From Heligmosomoides polygyrus polygyrus (lineage: Eukaryota; Nematoda; Chromadorea; Rhabditida; Heligmosomidae), in assembly GCA_947396885.1 (NCBI GenBank), contig OX377204.1, forward strand, positions 55,539,139 through 55,603,138: a stretch of DNA of 64,000 nucleotides, read 5' to 3'. Under the pieces are notes generated by a model. The model was not told the origin of the DNA. It searched no databases and saw nothing but the letters and a program-made list of their open reading frames with translations. Position 1 is the stretch's first letter, and each line of letters starts with the position of its first letter. This document shows positions 1-9,689 of the stretch, in pieces. The translations under genes and the position numbers were made by a program.

Positions 1-2067
1 AAGGGGCTAGCTCAAAATGAGTAAAAGTGCCCGGTTTAGGTTGAAGATGGTATAAACGGGCACACACTGCGCGACATGGTGACGTCCTCGACTCATAAGA
101 AATACGTTAAGTACGTGTATGCAGGGTTTGTCGAAGGATGAGGCGGTGCTCAAACAGCAAGCACTTTAATTTGAACGGAGCGTGAAGATTTTGCAAAATG
201 TCGCGTGAAGGCATGGCGTAGCCGTCGAATTCTAGCCATACGTGTTTTCGCTAAACAAGTGACTGCCCTGAGTTTTCTTCTCAAGGGACTACAAACAACA
301 TCTAAAAGGAACACGCCACGTCTCCAAACAATTGTTGGCAGTCAGAAATGGGAGGAGTTAGGCTGTCAGAACGAGTGGTATGCAATGTTCATACGTAGAA
401 ACGTGGCTAGCTTGTTGTATGTATGTATTGTATCACTCGACGCATCCTCTTGGCTTAGCCGACGAGTGAGCCTGTAGTCGATGGAAATCGAGTAAGCCTT
501 TAATGAATGTTCCAAACCCTTTCTCTACACTCTCTATTTCAGGTTGATGGCATGAAGTGTGGCTACATGGACGAATGGAAGCGAAAGGCGAACAACCGGC
601 TGACCAACGGCTGTTCGACGCCGAGAGTGGAAGTGGTCGATAGCCGCTGAAGTCGAAGCTCATGTCCCCTTTTCTGCTTGTGATCGTTACCGCATCGCCC
701 TTGATGCTCTTGAACTCGAAGCGAAGCCTTATTTTGAGCCGCCACAATGCTCCCCAGTTCCCCGTCGACCTGTGCGCTCGAACTGCAGATCTACACATTG
801 ACTTCTCAGCCGATTGCTCTCTTCCAACTTTCCGTAGCTTGTACATACGTAACACGAGAAGGACTTCCGCAACACTACTACTTTAAATTCCATTAGGACT
901 GCATCTCTCCTTCAGCAGCTGTTTCTCGGTCTAGATCTCCTGCATTCGATCTCCATGTTCAACCAGTGATATTTGGGACATATCCCCACTCTACGCGGCT
1001 TATCGGGTTTGTGTTGTAGATAAATACGTCAACAGTGCAGTGAATATGCCGCTCATGAGAAGAACTGCGGCACTCAAACAGTGCAATCAGCCGAGCGCAA
1101 AGTTTTGAGTAGAGAGGCGAAGAGTTGTCCGAACTAAAACAAGACCACATTTCATCCCCTCGATGAATCTCGGCATCTTTGACGTTGCGTTTGACATAAG
1201 TGCTTTCACAGCATGGCCAAGATAGGCGCAAGACCTTCATTTTAAGGGGACCAGGGAATTCCCGCAACGTCCCGTGGAACTTTGAAGAGCAATTAAAGAT
1301 TGCGTAAATGAGCTTCAAACGCTGATTACAACTGTGTAAAACAAAATTACTACATGGATCACTCGGGCGAGCTTTGGTGGGTCAAACCTCACCGTCTCGA
1401 CTGCTGGTCGGGCGCGTTGATACCGTATGGAGTAGGGCTTAGGGGTGAAACTGGATAAAACTGGCAACACTTCTACTAAAAATGGCTTATTGTATTCATC
1501 GCATCCCCCCCCCCCTCATTCACTTATGCATGTTGAATAATTAACAGAGCAGCAACTGCCAAAAATTGTCATGTATAAATGGCGTGGTGATAGTGTGCTT
1601 GGTTCACAAGATTGGAGTCGAGGGTACATATTCCGAAGGCAGCGGTATGACTGAGTGCTGTGATTTACCTGAAAACCTGCACATTTCTGAAGAATCGCCT
1701 CTTAATACCACCAATGGCGCCGATTCCAATCTCATTGAGGATGGAAGAGTAACACACTTTGATCTTGTTGTGATGCAAGTCATAACGAGATGGCAGATTC
1801 GTGATCAACACCCCATTTAACCTCCATACACAGGGTGCTAACCAAGTGCGAAATTGATGCTGTCGTTCCAACCCACCTGTGACTTGAGCAGAGATGTGCG
1901 GAATTTTCTTGACAAAAGTGGGACACAGAATGCGGAACGGTAGAGCGCAAAAACGGGAGGAAACGCGGATACGGATTTCTCATCAATAAATCCAAAGTGG
2001 TGGCAATAACTAGGTGTCAAGAGGGATCTCGGGCCGCTTGTCGCAAAGCCACGTGGCGTATGCTCGA
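1..2067. other. unassigned sequence, no gene recognised
   Basis: I see no recognisable domain or repeat here. Open frames of 60-140 codons exist on both strands, but none has conserved motifs or a plausible exon boundary I can defend. A short poly-C run lies at about 1506-1516. The region ends at the left target-site duplication of the RTE element that starts at 2077. Confidence 0.5.
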
Positions 2068-2089
2068 GTTGTGAATCACCTGTCACCTG

Positions 2090-2969
2090 TCACCTGTCGT
2101 CCCGTTGATCATCGACTTGCTCGAGCGGGCGCCAGCAGCGTCTCCATTCGTCCCTGTCGCGTGCCAGAGTGCTCCAATGGATCCTCCTTGCTCGAGGGAC
2201 ATGAAGAGTGTCATAACGGTCGTTCAGGGCTTTCGCGAAGAAGTCCGACCAACGTGTTGGTGGGCGTCCTGGTGTTCTCTTGACATCCCGCGGAATCCAG
2301 TCGGTGACGGCTCTCGTCCAGCGGGTGTCTGCGAAGCGCATTACGTGGCCGGCCCACCTAACTTTCGACAACTTGGCCCACGCGACAGCGTCTCTGATCT
2401 TCGAACGTCGGCGAAGCTCGGAGCTCCGGAGGCTTTCTCTCACTTGCGTGAGTCGTGTCACACCGAGCATCGTCCTCTCGATATCACGCTGAGCGACGCT
2501 GATCGAGTGTTCATCCTGCTTTCGTATAGCCCAGGTCTCTGAGGCGTATGTTGGGGCAGGAAGAACAGTGGAGTCGAATAGGTGGGCACGGAGTCGGACG
2601 TTCTTCGTCTTCTTCGCGACTCCTTCGACGCTCTTGAAAGCTCCCCAAGCCGCTCGTTTCCTCCTGCCCAGCTCCGGCGCTAGGTCGTTGGCCATATTGA
2701 CTTCGCGACCCAGATAGACGTAGCTGGAGCATTCGGAGATGTTCGTTCCGTTGAGCAAGAATGGGGCATCGGAAACTTGTCCGTTTCTCATGAACATTGT
2801 CTTCGTAAGATTCAGCTGCAGTCCAACGTTCCCACATACACGATCGAAGTCGGCCAGCATTTTCTCCGCCTGGCTGATGCTCGGTGTTATGAGCACGATG
2901 TCGTCAGCGAAGCGAAGATGATGTACATAGTTGCCGGCCGTCGACCTTCACTCCCATGTCTTCCAATTC
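2090..2969 (-). pseudogene. RTE copy A: C-terminal part of reverse transcriptase
   Basis: This is the continuation of the reverse transcriptase on the other side of the mariner. It starts with LEDMGVKVDGRQL, followed by LRFADDIVLI, which holds the two catalytic Asp of the RT active site. About 250 residues of the RTE C-terminal domain follow (SYVYLGREV, TYASETWA, WAGHVMRFAD, RTPGRPPTRWSDFF). This is the best-preserved LINE open frame in the window, with 268 codons uninterrupted from 2896 to 2090. Joined to 7692-9336 across one TA dinucleotide, the reading frame continues without loss. Confidence 0.9.
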
Positions 2970-3044
2970 TATTAGGTTGTCACATAAGTTCTGTCCGATT
3001 TTCGACGGCAACTTTACGGTGTGACATCTCAGCAGAAAATAAAG

Positions 3045-3336
3045 GATAAAGGATAAAGGACGGCGTTACTCAATCCCTTCTGGGATGCGCCAGCGCATTC
3101 TACTTCTACGGGATGTCGTGTAGGCGAGTCGAATGCGTATTTGGCCATACAATGACTTGCGGTGGCCAGCCGATGAACAAGTCAGCGCTCTATCCTTCCC
3201 AGACAAGTCTGGTACCAATTCACCGACCCCGGAGGGATGGAAGGCTTGGTTGGCCTGGGCGGGAAATCCGAACCAGGAACCTGGCATCGGGTGCACGCGG
3301 CAGTCGCGCCTCCTCCGACTGCGCTACACGCGCCCC
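3045..3336 (-). mobile_element. tRNA-derived SINE, copy 1
   Basis: A 292-bp element on the minus strand flanked by the direct repeat AGCAGAAAATAAAG (3031-3044 and 3337-3350). Its 5' end (high coordinates) resembles a tRNA: GTAGCGCAGTCGG fits the polymerase III A box and GGTTCGGATTTCC fits the B box. The body is about 200 bp, and the 3' end is a short ATCCTTT-type tandem tail. A second copy of about 95% visual similarity lies at 20676-20974 on the plus strand. It inserted into the 3' untranslated part of mariner 1. Confidence 0.9.
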
Positions 3337-3479
3337 AGCAGAAAATAAAGTTTAATAATCAAAGTAAAATCCGTTACAATCAGTGCAATTCTAATAACGA
3401 TATACGACAGCATTAATTAAATTTTGAAAGAAATCTGAATTTCTAAAAGCAATGAAACACTTACAGTCAATTTCGATAC

Positions 3480-4049
3480 CTGCTTCATTTGAAAAGTTTT
3501 TCTCCTTGAGGAAACCATCGAGATGTTTGAAAAAATAAGTGTGTTATGGCTAGATCCGACGAATAAAAGGGATGCGGAAGAACTTCATACATTAACTGAT
3601 TTAATTGTTGGATGGTCAAATGCAAGACATGCGGACGGGCGTTATCTTGAAGAAGGATCGAACCTCTTTGATTCATCAGTGCAGTATGCATTTCAAGCAA
3701 CTTTTGGTGAACCACGTCTAATTCGCGACAGTACCTTTCTGCCTGATGTTATCTCCAAGCTTCAAGAAGTCGTAGTAGTAATACCAGTTGCAGACCACCA
3801 AACATAAGCATGACCTTCTTCGGTGAAGACTAGGTTTGGGAAAGTGTTTCGACGAAAGCCATTGTGCTGATCTTCTTCGATTGTCATACACAATAAATTT
3901 TTCGTCACAGGTAATTAACCAGTCGAGAAATGGATCGTTTTCTTTTTTATAATAAGGGAAGAACAGATCTCTAGACGACACCTCTGCTGCTCCTCAGTGA
4001 GTTCGTGGTGTACCCACTTATCCAGCTTTTTCACCTTGCCTATCGCCTC
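3480..4049 (-). pseudogene. mariner 1 transposase, catalytic piece
   Basis: From 4049 downward the translation gives AIGKVKKLDKWVHHELTEEQ, the family linker motif. TCDEKFIVYDNRRRSAQWL follows with the first catalytic Asp, then LLQDNARPHV with the second, and SSDLA near the C terminus with the third. This is the DDD catalytic domain of a mariner transposase. The segment between the first and second Asp is scrambled by frameshifts (about 3720-3830), so no full-length protein can be made. The gene is preceded by the fold-back insertion on its 5' side and followed by the SINE at 3045-3336 and the left terminal repeat. Confidence 0.87.
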
Positions 4050-4051
4050 TA

Positions 4052-5076
4052 CAGTACCGTCGGTAAACGTTCGCCAAAACGCGGCCGGCGGCGGATTAAT
4101 CCGCCGTTTCCGCCGCTTTGCCATAACTCTCTTCAAAGTCACTTATATTCAATGAAGGGCACATTGTTGGAATCAGAACAACATTATCTACCCAATGGCG
4201 TAAAAATTTTAACAAGGTTTCAAAATTTTTGAGTTCGAGATGACCTAGATTAGTCGAGCCCGTAATTGTCTTGACCTGATCCACATTCGCCCCTGAGTCT
4301 CCCCTAATTGTGCCCCCTGGCAGGGATCGACTTGCCCAGTGGAATTTTAAAAATTTTAAACGCTGTCGAAAATGTGTTTTATACTAATTTTATGTTTTGT
4401 CTCATCACGGCGATCTCTTTGATATCAAACTTGCCTGGTTTGTCACCAAGTTCAGCGTTCCATGCATCCTCAACTGCCGATTTTTTTTCCATTTTCGCTA
4501 ATTAATTACGACCGAATCACTTTTGCTCTAAGGCTGAGTTTTGCTAAAGTTTTCGACTTTGAGGTGTGGATTACAACTGTAGGTTTCAGGCTTAGTTTGA
4601 TCAAAAATAAGACAGTAGTCAGCCGCCAAATTGGCAGTGCATCAGGGTTCCAGGGAGACACGTCCTGCAAAGGCTACGTCACGTGTGTAGATCTGTGTCT
4701 CCACGAGGCGGATCAGGATGAAAGCTGGATATGTTGTCAGACACCATGCAGAGATGCTGTCCCACAAAAACGATGGAGCTGGCAGCTCACGTCTCGGAGT
4801 TTCGCTTCCATGGAAAGGCAGTTTCCTTCAAATCCAACATTGAGATTTGACACTGACCAACCCTCGCAGAAGAGCTCCTACCACTTAGCAAAGCTAATAT
4901 TATATATATCTTTCGAAATTTTTTCACTCGACCTTAATCGAATTTATTACTTGAGACAGGTCCGATACTGGAGCCCACCCTGTTGCTGTAATTGCAGTGA
5001 CCTGACCTGCACCTGCAAACGTGTGTCCTTTGGACATGAAATCGCTGCTTCTCTCCTCTCACTACTCACACTAACC
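4052..5076 (+). repeat. left inverted arm of the fold-back element
   Basis: It matches the reverse complement of 6168-7196. The outer 60 bases include the palindrome GGCGGATTAATCCGCC. The long open frame 4462-5091 is shared by both arms (broken in the right one). I treat it as a consequence of arm similarity and not as a demonstrated gene, because I recognise no domain in it. Confidence 0.85.
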
Positions 5077-5543
5077 ATTTGTACTCCTTAAAATATCGAT
5101 TAATGATGACTTAAGTGGTTTCCTTAGAATTTTTTTTCTGAACTGTTGTTTGAACCTATGACCGGGTCGAAACCGAAGGGATGACTTGTCACGGAAATAT
5201 ATGTCTTTCATCTCTAGGAAACAACACCAGAAAACGGAATACCTCATAAAAAGTACCTCACAAAAATTTAAGCCCTAGGTATCGTACGATAAAAAACATG
5301 GCTCTCCGCTACGATCTTCGATATGATTATGGGTTCGACTTTTGGTCGATTTTCCGCAAAAATCGACCAAAAATCGAGGCTTTCCAAAAGCTCTCCGATT
5401 TATGACAGTTTAAGTGTAGGCAACAGCGATCTCTAACACCAGTGGATCTATTCGAAGGATTAACTTGTCACGGAAATAGTTTTCTCAAGTGCGAATAAAA
5501 AACCTTAAAGGTTTGATCATTAAATATCAGTTTGTTATTGCAG

Positions 5544-5671
5544 CAATATTCTGTGCGATCAGTGGGGTTCCACTATTCAGACACTTTTTTGGAATAGGAA
5601 AAATGGAGTCCCCAGATCATATTGAAGGTTGCTTCAGAAATCTGAATTTTCCGCTGTATATCGAGCAAAAC
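5544..5671 (+). other. exon-like open segment in the fold-back loop
   Basis: A 128-bp open segment preceded by TTGTTATTGCAG and followed by AAC/GTGAGT, which are good nematode splice acceptor and donor contexts. It reads AIFCAISGVPLFRHFFGIG, then KMESPDHIEGCFRNLNFPLY, then IEQN. I do not recognise the protein. The segment lies entirely in the unique loop between the inverted arms. The next exon-like segment (5932-6157) has a mismatching phase, off by one base, so if this was a host-gene fragment it is no longer correctly spliced. No direct evidence of transcription exists in the sequence. Confidence 0.4.
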
Positions 5672-5931
5672 GTGAGTCTATTTACGGCAGAATTTTAGCT
5701 ATATTATTGTCTGGTTTAGGTAGAAAATAATTTTATTTTCATGCAAACGACAATTTTGTGGACGGCCCCAAATTATGTCGAAGCTCGAAGCTTATTTTTT
5801 ACTGTGTGAAGAGATAAACAAAAGACAGAAAATCAGATAACATTTGTAAGAGAAGCACTTGAGTGATTACTAGCAATTAACACTCGATATTTTATAGACT
5901 GCAATTTTGCATGCAAATGTCGCTCTTTCAG

Positions 5932-6157
5932 GTTTAAAAAAAACTGTCGTGTCCATAACGTCGAAATTGAAGCGGATCACACTGATTTGAAGACTGCCGA
6001 AATTAAAAGAATTGGATTCTTTGAGGTGTACAAGGAACTACGAAAAAATACGATAAAGTCCTCTGTTAAAACGAGGAGGAGTACGACGCCCTTGCCCCCC
6101 AGAAAAAGACGACGTCACTACGACCCCCCCCCTTTGATTCTGGAACCTCAATCCTAA
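5932..6157 (+). other. second exon-like open segment in the fold-back loop
   Basis: It is preceded by the strong acceptor CGCTCTTTCAG and is open for about 74 codons to a TAA at 6155-6157. It reads CRVHNVEIEADHTDLKTAEI, then KRIGFFEVYKELRKNTIKSS, then a basic and proline-rich tail (TPLPPRKRRRHYDPPPL). It looks like a terminal exon with a nuclear-localisation-like basic patch. Product not recognised. The 8-A run near its start could have caused the phase loss relative to 5544-5671. Confidence 0.4.
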
Positions 6158-6167
6158 CCCTGCGTTG

Positions 6168-7196
6168 GGTTAGTGTGAGTAGTGAGAGGAGAGAAGCAGC
6201 GATTGCATGTCCAAAGGACACATGTTTGCAGGGGCAGGTCAGATCACTGCAATTACGGCAACAGTGTTTGCTCCAGTATCGGACCTGTCTCAAGTAATAA
6301 ATTCGGTTAAGGTCGAGTGAAAAAATTTTGAAAGATATCGCAAATATGGGCTTTGCTATGTGGTAGGAGCTCTTCTGCGAGGGTTGGGCAGACGTCAGTG
6401 TCAAATCTCAATGCTGGATTTGAAGGAAACTGCCTTTCCATGGAAGCGAAACTCCGAGACGTGAGCTGCCAGCTCCATCGTTTTTGTGGGAAAGCATCTC
6501 TGCATGGTGTCTGACCACATATCCAGCTTTCATCCTGATCCGCCTCATGGAGACACAGATCTACACACGTGAAGTAGCCTTTGCAGGACGTGTCTCCCTG
6601 GAACCCTGATGCACTGCCAATTTGGCGGCTGACTACTGTCTTACTTTTGATCAAACTAAGCCTGAAATCCACAGTAGTAATCCACACCTTAAAGTCGAAA
6701 ACTTCAGCAAAACTCAGCCCTAAAAGCAAAAGTGATGCGGTCGTAATTAATTAGCGAAAGTTGAAAAATCGGCAGTTGAGAACGCATGGAATGATGTACA
6801 CGGGGCCAAACAAGGCAAATTTGATATCAAATAGATCGCCATGATTAGTCAAAACCTAAAATTAGCATGAAACATATTTTCGACAGCGTTTAAAATTTTT
6901 AAAATTCCACTTAGCAAGTCGATCCCTGCCAGGGGCACAATTAAGGGAGACTCAGGGGCGAATGTGGATCAGGTCAAGACAATTACGGGCTCGACTAATC
7001 TAGGTCATCTCGAACTCAAAAGTTTTGAAACCTTGTTATAATTTTTACGCCATTGGGTAGATAATGTTGTTCTGATTCCAACAATGTGCCCTTCATTGAA
7101 TATAAGTGACTTTGAAGAGAGTTATGGCAAAGCGGCGGAAACGGCGAATTAATCCGCCGCTGGCCGCGTTTTGGCGAACGTTTGCCGACGGTACTG
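6168..7196 (-). repeat. right inverted arm of the fold-back element
   Basis: Mirror copy of 4052-5076. Open frames at 6066-6404 and 6307-6729 (minus) are the broken equivalents of the left-arm frame. Scattered substitutions and small indels between the arms indicate that the element is not brand new. Confidence 0.85.
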
Positions 7197-7198
7197 TA

Positions 7199-7536
7199 GA
7201 TCCCTCGAAATGGTTATACCACTGACCATAGGCTTTCTCCCTATCTCACGCACAGCTCTTCGTGGATCGGATTCCACACTTTCTTTCAAATTCCGTTATA
7301 ACACTTTGGTGGTCGTCCTGAACGGTCCTCGTCTTCGAGATCCACGCCTCCAATACGGAACTTCTGTTACCATCTGTGCACGGTGCGTTCGTTAGCGGAG
7401 TCATCATCTCATGCACTCTGATGTTATGAGTTGCCTCGCTCACTCTGCGGCCAAACTTTAACTCATGAAGCATTACTACCCGGAAGTGCATTTTCTTCAC
7501 GGTTTCGTCCAGCGCCTTAAACGATGCAATGTTCAC
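7199..7536 (-). pseudogene. mariner 1 transposase, N-terminal piece
   Basis: The reading begins around 7510 with MHFRVVMLHELKFGRRVSEA, the first helix-turn-helix typical of mariner transposases. It continues in other frames to a second helix-turn-helix ending GRKPMVSGITISRDL at the insertion point. At least one frameshift and a stop near 7246 break the frame. The sequence continues in frame into LEAIGKVKKLDKW on the far side of the fold-back element at 4052-7196, which shows that both pieces were one gene. Confidence 0.82.
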
Positions 7537-7691
7537 GACTTTTTAAAAACAATATGCCATGTTTAACAGAGCGAAGCAAGCGCTACAAAACGGCATACAA
7601 TTTATGTACAATTACTTTCTTTATTCATGAAAAAAACAATCACAAAGCAGCACCTATCGAAATCGGACAGAACTTTTGTGACAACCTAATA

Positions 7692-9336
7692 GTTCGCGCA
7701 TGACGTTTTCGAGAGTGGCACTGAAGAGCTTCGGGGATATGGTATCCCCTTGCCGAACCCCTCTCTTCACATCGATGACGACATCGTTGTAGAATGGAGA
7801 GATCTTGGTCGTGAATCCACTGTACAGCTCTCGAAGGACTCTGATGTGCTGAGTAGGAACACTCTGAGTGAGCAGGGCGTCGATGACCGCTTCAGTTTCG
7901 ACGGAGTCGAATGCCTTCTTCAGGTCGATGAACGTAAGGCACAGCGGCAGCTTGTACTCTAGCGACACTTCGATGGGCTTCGTAATGGTGTGCATGTGGT
8001 CGATCGTGCTGAATCCTCCCCGAAATCCTGCTTGGCTGTCCTTCATCCAGCGTTCTGCTGATCCTATTCAGGATCACTGGAGTGAACAGCTTGTAGACTC
8101 CGGCAACAAGCAGATCGAGCGATAGTTGCCAATGTCGTGCACGTCTCCCTTCTTGTTCAGCAAGACGGTCCTGCTGGTCTTCCACTGAGATGGAACCTTG
8201 CACTCCGACAGGTAGCGCGTGAAGAGCCGCGCCAGGGTGTTGATGAGCGCCAGCAGGAGGTTCTTCAGGTGTTCGGGTCTGATCCTGTCGGGACCGGGTG
8301 CTGTACTCGGATCTCGGAAGGGAGAACAGAGGGGACGACGTATCCATCCGTGGATGACCTTCCCTATGGTCCTTCTGGAAAAGGTGACGGTTCCGTCAGG
8401 ACGTCGGAGAGCGGTCATCTTGGTCTTAAAGTTGGCGAAGTTCCGGCGGGCATTGCGGATGCTTAGCCATGCCTCTGCTGCTTCAGCCAACACTTCCGCC
8501 CTTCTCTCCTTAAGATCTTCCTTTATCGCCTCTCTGCATAGCTTCGCAAGCTCGGACGTCAGTTAGTAGTTGCCTTTTGCTCGTGCTGCTCACAAAAGGC
8601 GGTCGTATTCCTCGTCGATGTTGTCCATGATATGGTATCTTCCCAAAACTCGGCAAGAGAGGTGTAGAGGTCCTAGTTGATGGTCGTTCTGGGATTCCTC
8701 TTCTTGAGCTTTGCGGCCTTCTCTCCTTGACGCGAAAAGCGGAACCTCGCGCGAAGGAGGCGGTAGTCCGATCCCGTGAAGAACTTGGGACAACGGAAAC
8801 GTCGGTCAGGCAATCCTTGCGGTTGAAGATGATGTGGTCGATCTCGTTGTAGAACTGGCCACCGGGGGATTCCCAGGTCCATCGTAGAGAGGGAGGCTTT
8901 TGGAACTGTGAGTTTCCATGGATGGTCTTGGTAGACATGATAAACTCAGACAGCCTTTCACCTTGCTCGTTCCACTCCAAACCGTGGGTTCCGATATGAA
9001 GTTCTTCCGGCGACCTTCGCGGTCTGATCTTGGCGTTGAAGTCGCCGACGATCACCTTGTAGAAGGTGTGATCTTCCTTATAGAACTTTTCCAGCTCCAT
9101 GTAGAAGGCTTCGACTTCTTCGTCGTCGTAGTCGGATGTTGGGGCATACGTGACGAACACAGTGAAAGCTGGCACGGAGCCACATCGCTTCAGTCGCAGA
9201 CGTCTGATTCGGGTTGTCAGAGACTCGTACGAATCGATGCTCATGGCCAAGTGCGTGCTGACGAGGACACCAACGCCCCTACTCCCCTGCTATCGCATGT
9301 TCCGAGGAACAGTTCTTCTCCGGAGTCGTGACAGAC
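7692..9336 (-). pseudogene. RTE copy A: endonuclease and first part of reverse transcriptase
   Basis: Reading down from 9336, the translation gives the C-terminal half of an APE-type endonuclease, with YAPTSDYDDEE, then VGDFNAKI and EIDHIIFN. The expected SDH motif is in another frame and reads SDY, so the catalytic His is changed. After a linker rich in Arg and Glu the RT begins (APGPDRIRPEHLKN, GDVHDIGNY, QAGFRGGFSTIDHMHTI, then FIDLKKAFDSVE with the first catalytic Asp, and RGVRQGDTISPKLFS). The open frame stops at LENVMREL, exactly where the mariner enters. Several frameshifts and an internal deletion before APGPDRI show it is dead. Confidence 0.88.
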
Positions 9337-9689
9337 TCGACTTCGACTCCGACTCCGGGTTGTGAATAGGACAATGAAACACGAATCAAATGCGACCGTG
9401 TACTGCCCAGAGACGCAGGTGGGATGTAGGGGATGGACTCCTTACTCCTGCTGTGTCGGGTCGACGCGTTCCTTGTCCATGGGAGCGGCATACGTTCATA
9501 CACAGTGTGCGTGGATGTGTTCACGCCTGTGCGGATTGTAACTGTGTCGGTCCGGCCAAAAGATACACTCGGTAGACTGGGAGCACATGTAAGGCAATTC
9601 GAGGCCGCCTTAAGTCTTGCCCCGTCCCTACGGGCAGTCTGGCTGGCTGTCCGGAGTTCTTCGCCCGCTACAGAGGCTGTCTAGCTACC

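Larger units (their letters stand above)
4052..7196. mobile_element. Tc1-like fold-back element with ~1-kb inverted arms
   Basis: The element begins CAGTACCGTCGGTAAACGTT and ends in its inverse, and it is flanked by TA on both sides (4050-4051 and 7197-7198). The inverted arms run about 4052-5076 and 6168-7196 and stay alignable along their whole length, enclosing a unique loop of about 1.1 kb. Removal with one TA restores the mariner transposase frame (SRD-LEAIGK), so both boundaries are well supported. CAGT ends and a TA duplication are typical of Tc1/mariner-superfamily elements. I see no transposase in it, so it is non-autonomous. Confidence 0.88.
2972..7689 (-). mobile_element. mariner-type DNA transposon 1, nested in RTE copy A
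   Basis: Terminal inverted repeats start TTAGGTTGTCACATAAGTTC on the left (from 2972). The right end (to 7689), read in reverse, is nearly identical over about 30 bases. Both ends abut TA (2970-2971 and 7690-7691), the mariner target duplication. The empty site is preserved in the related RTE copy B near 12218-12250, which runs straight through this point. Removing the nested SINE and fold-back element leaves about 1.27 kb, the usual mariner size. The transposase is on the minus strand in two pieces. Confidence 0.92.
2077..9358 (-). mobile_element. RTE-type LINE copy A, 5'-truncated, split by a mariner
   Basis: This is a non-LTR retrotransposon of the RTE type, with an APE-like endonuclease followed by a reverse transcriptase on the minus strand. 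It is flanked by GTTGTGAAT at 2068-2076 and 9359-9367, which I read as its 9-bp target-site duplication. The 3' end (low coordinates) carries a short tandem tail, three CACCTGT units at about 2077-2098 on the plus strand, as expected for RTE elements. The 5' end is truncated inside the endonuclease near 9336, and about 20 bases of filler precede the duplication. A mariner at 2972-7689 interrupts it. Without that insert the copy is about 2.56 kb. It is closely related to copy B at 9390-13112. Confidence 0.88.

Noticed and set aside
3066..3348. Overlapping frames on both strands, repeated at 20461-20947
   Set aside because: They are the translated body of the SINE; the two copies explain the conservation.
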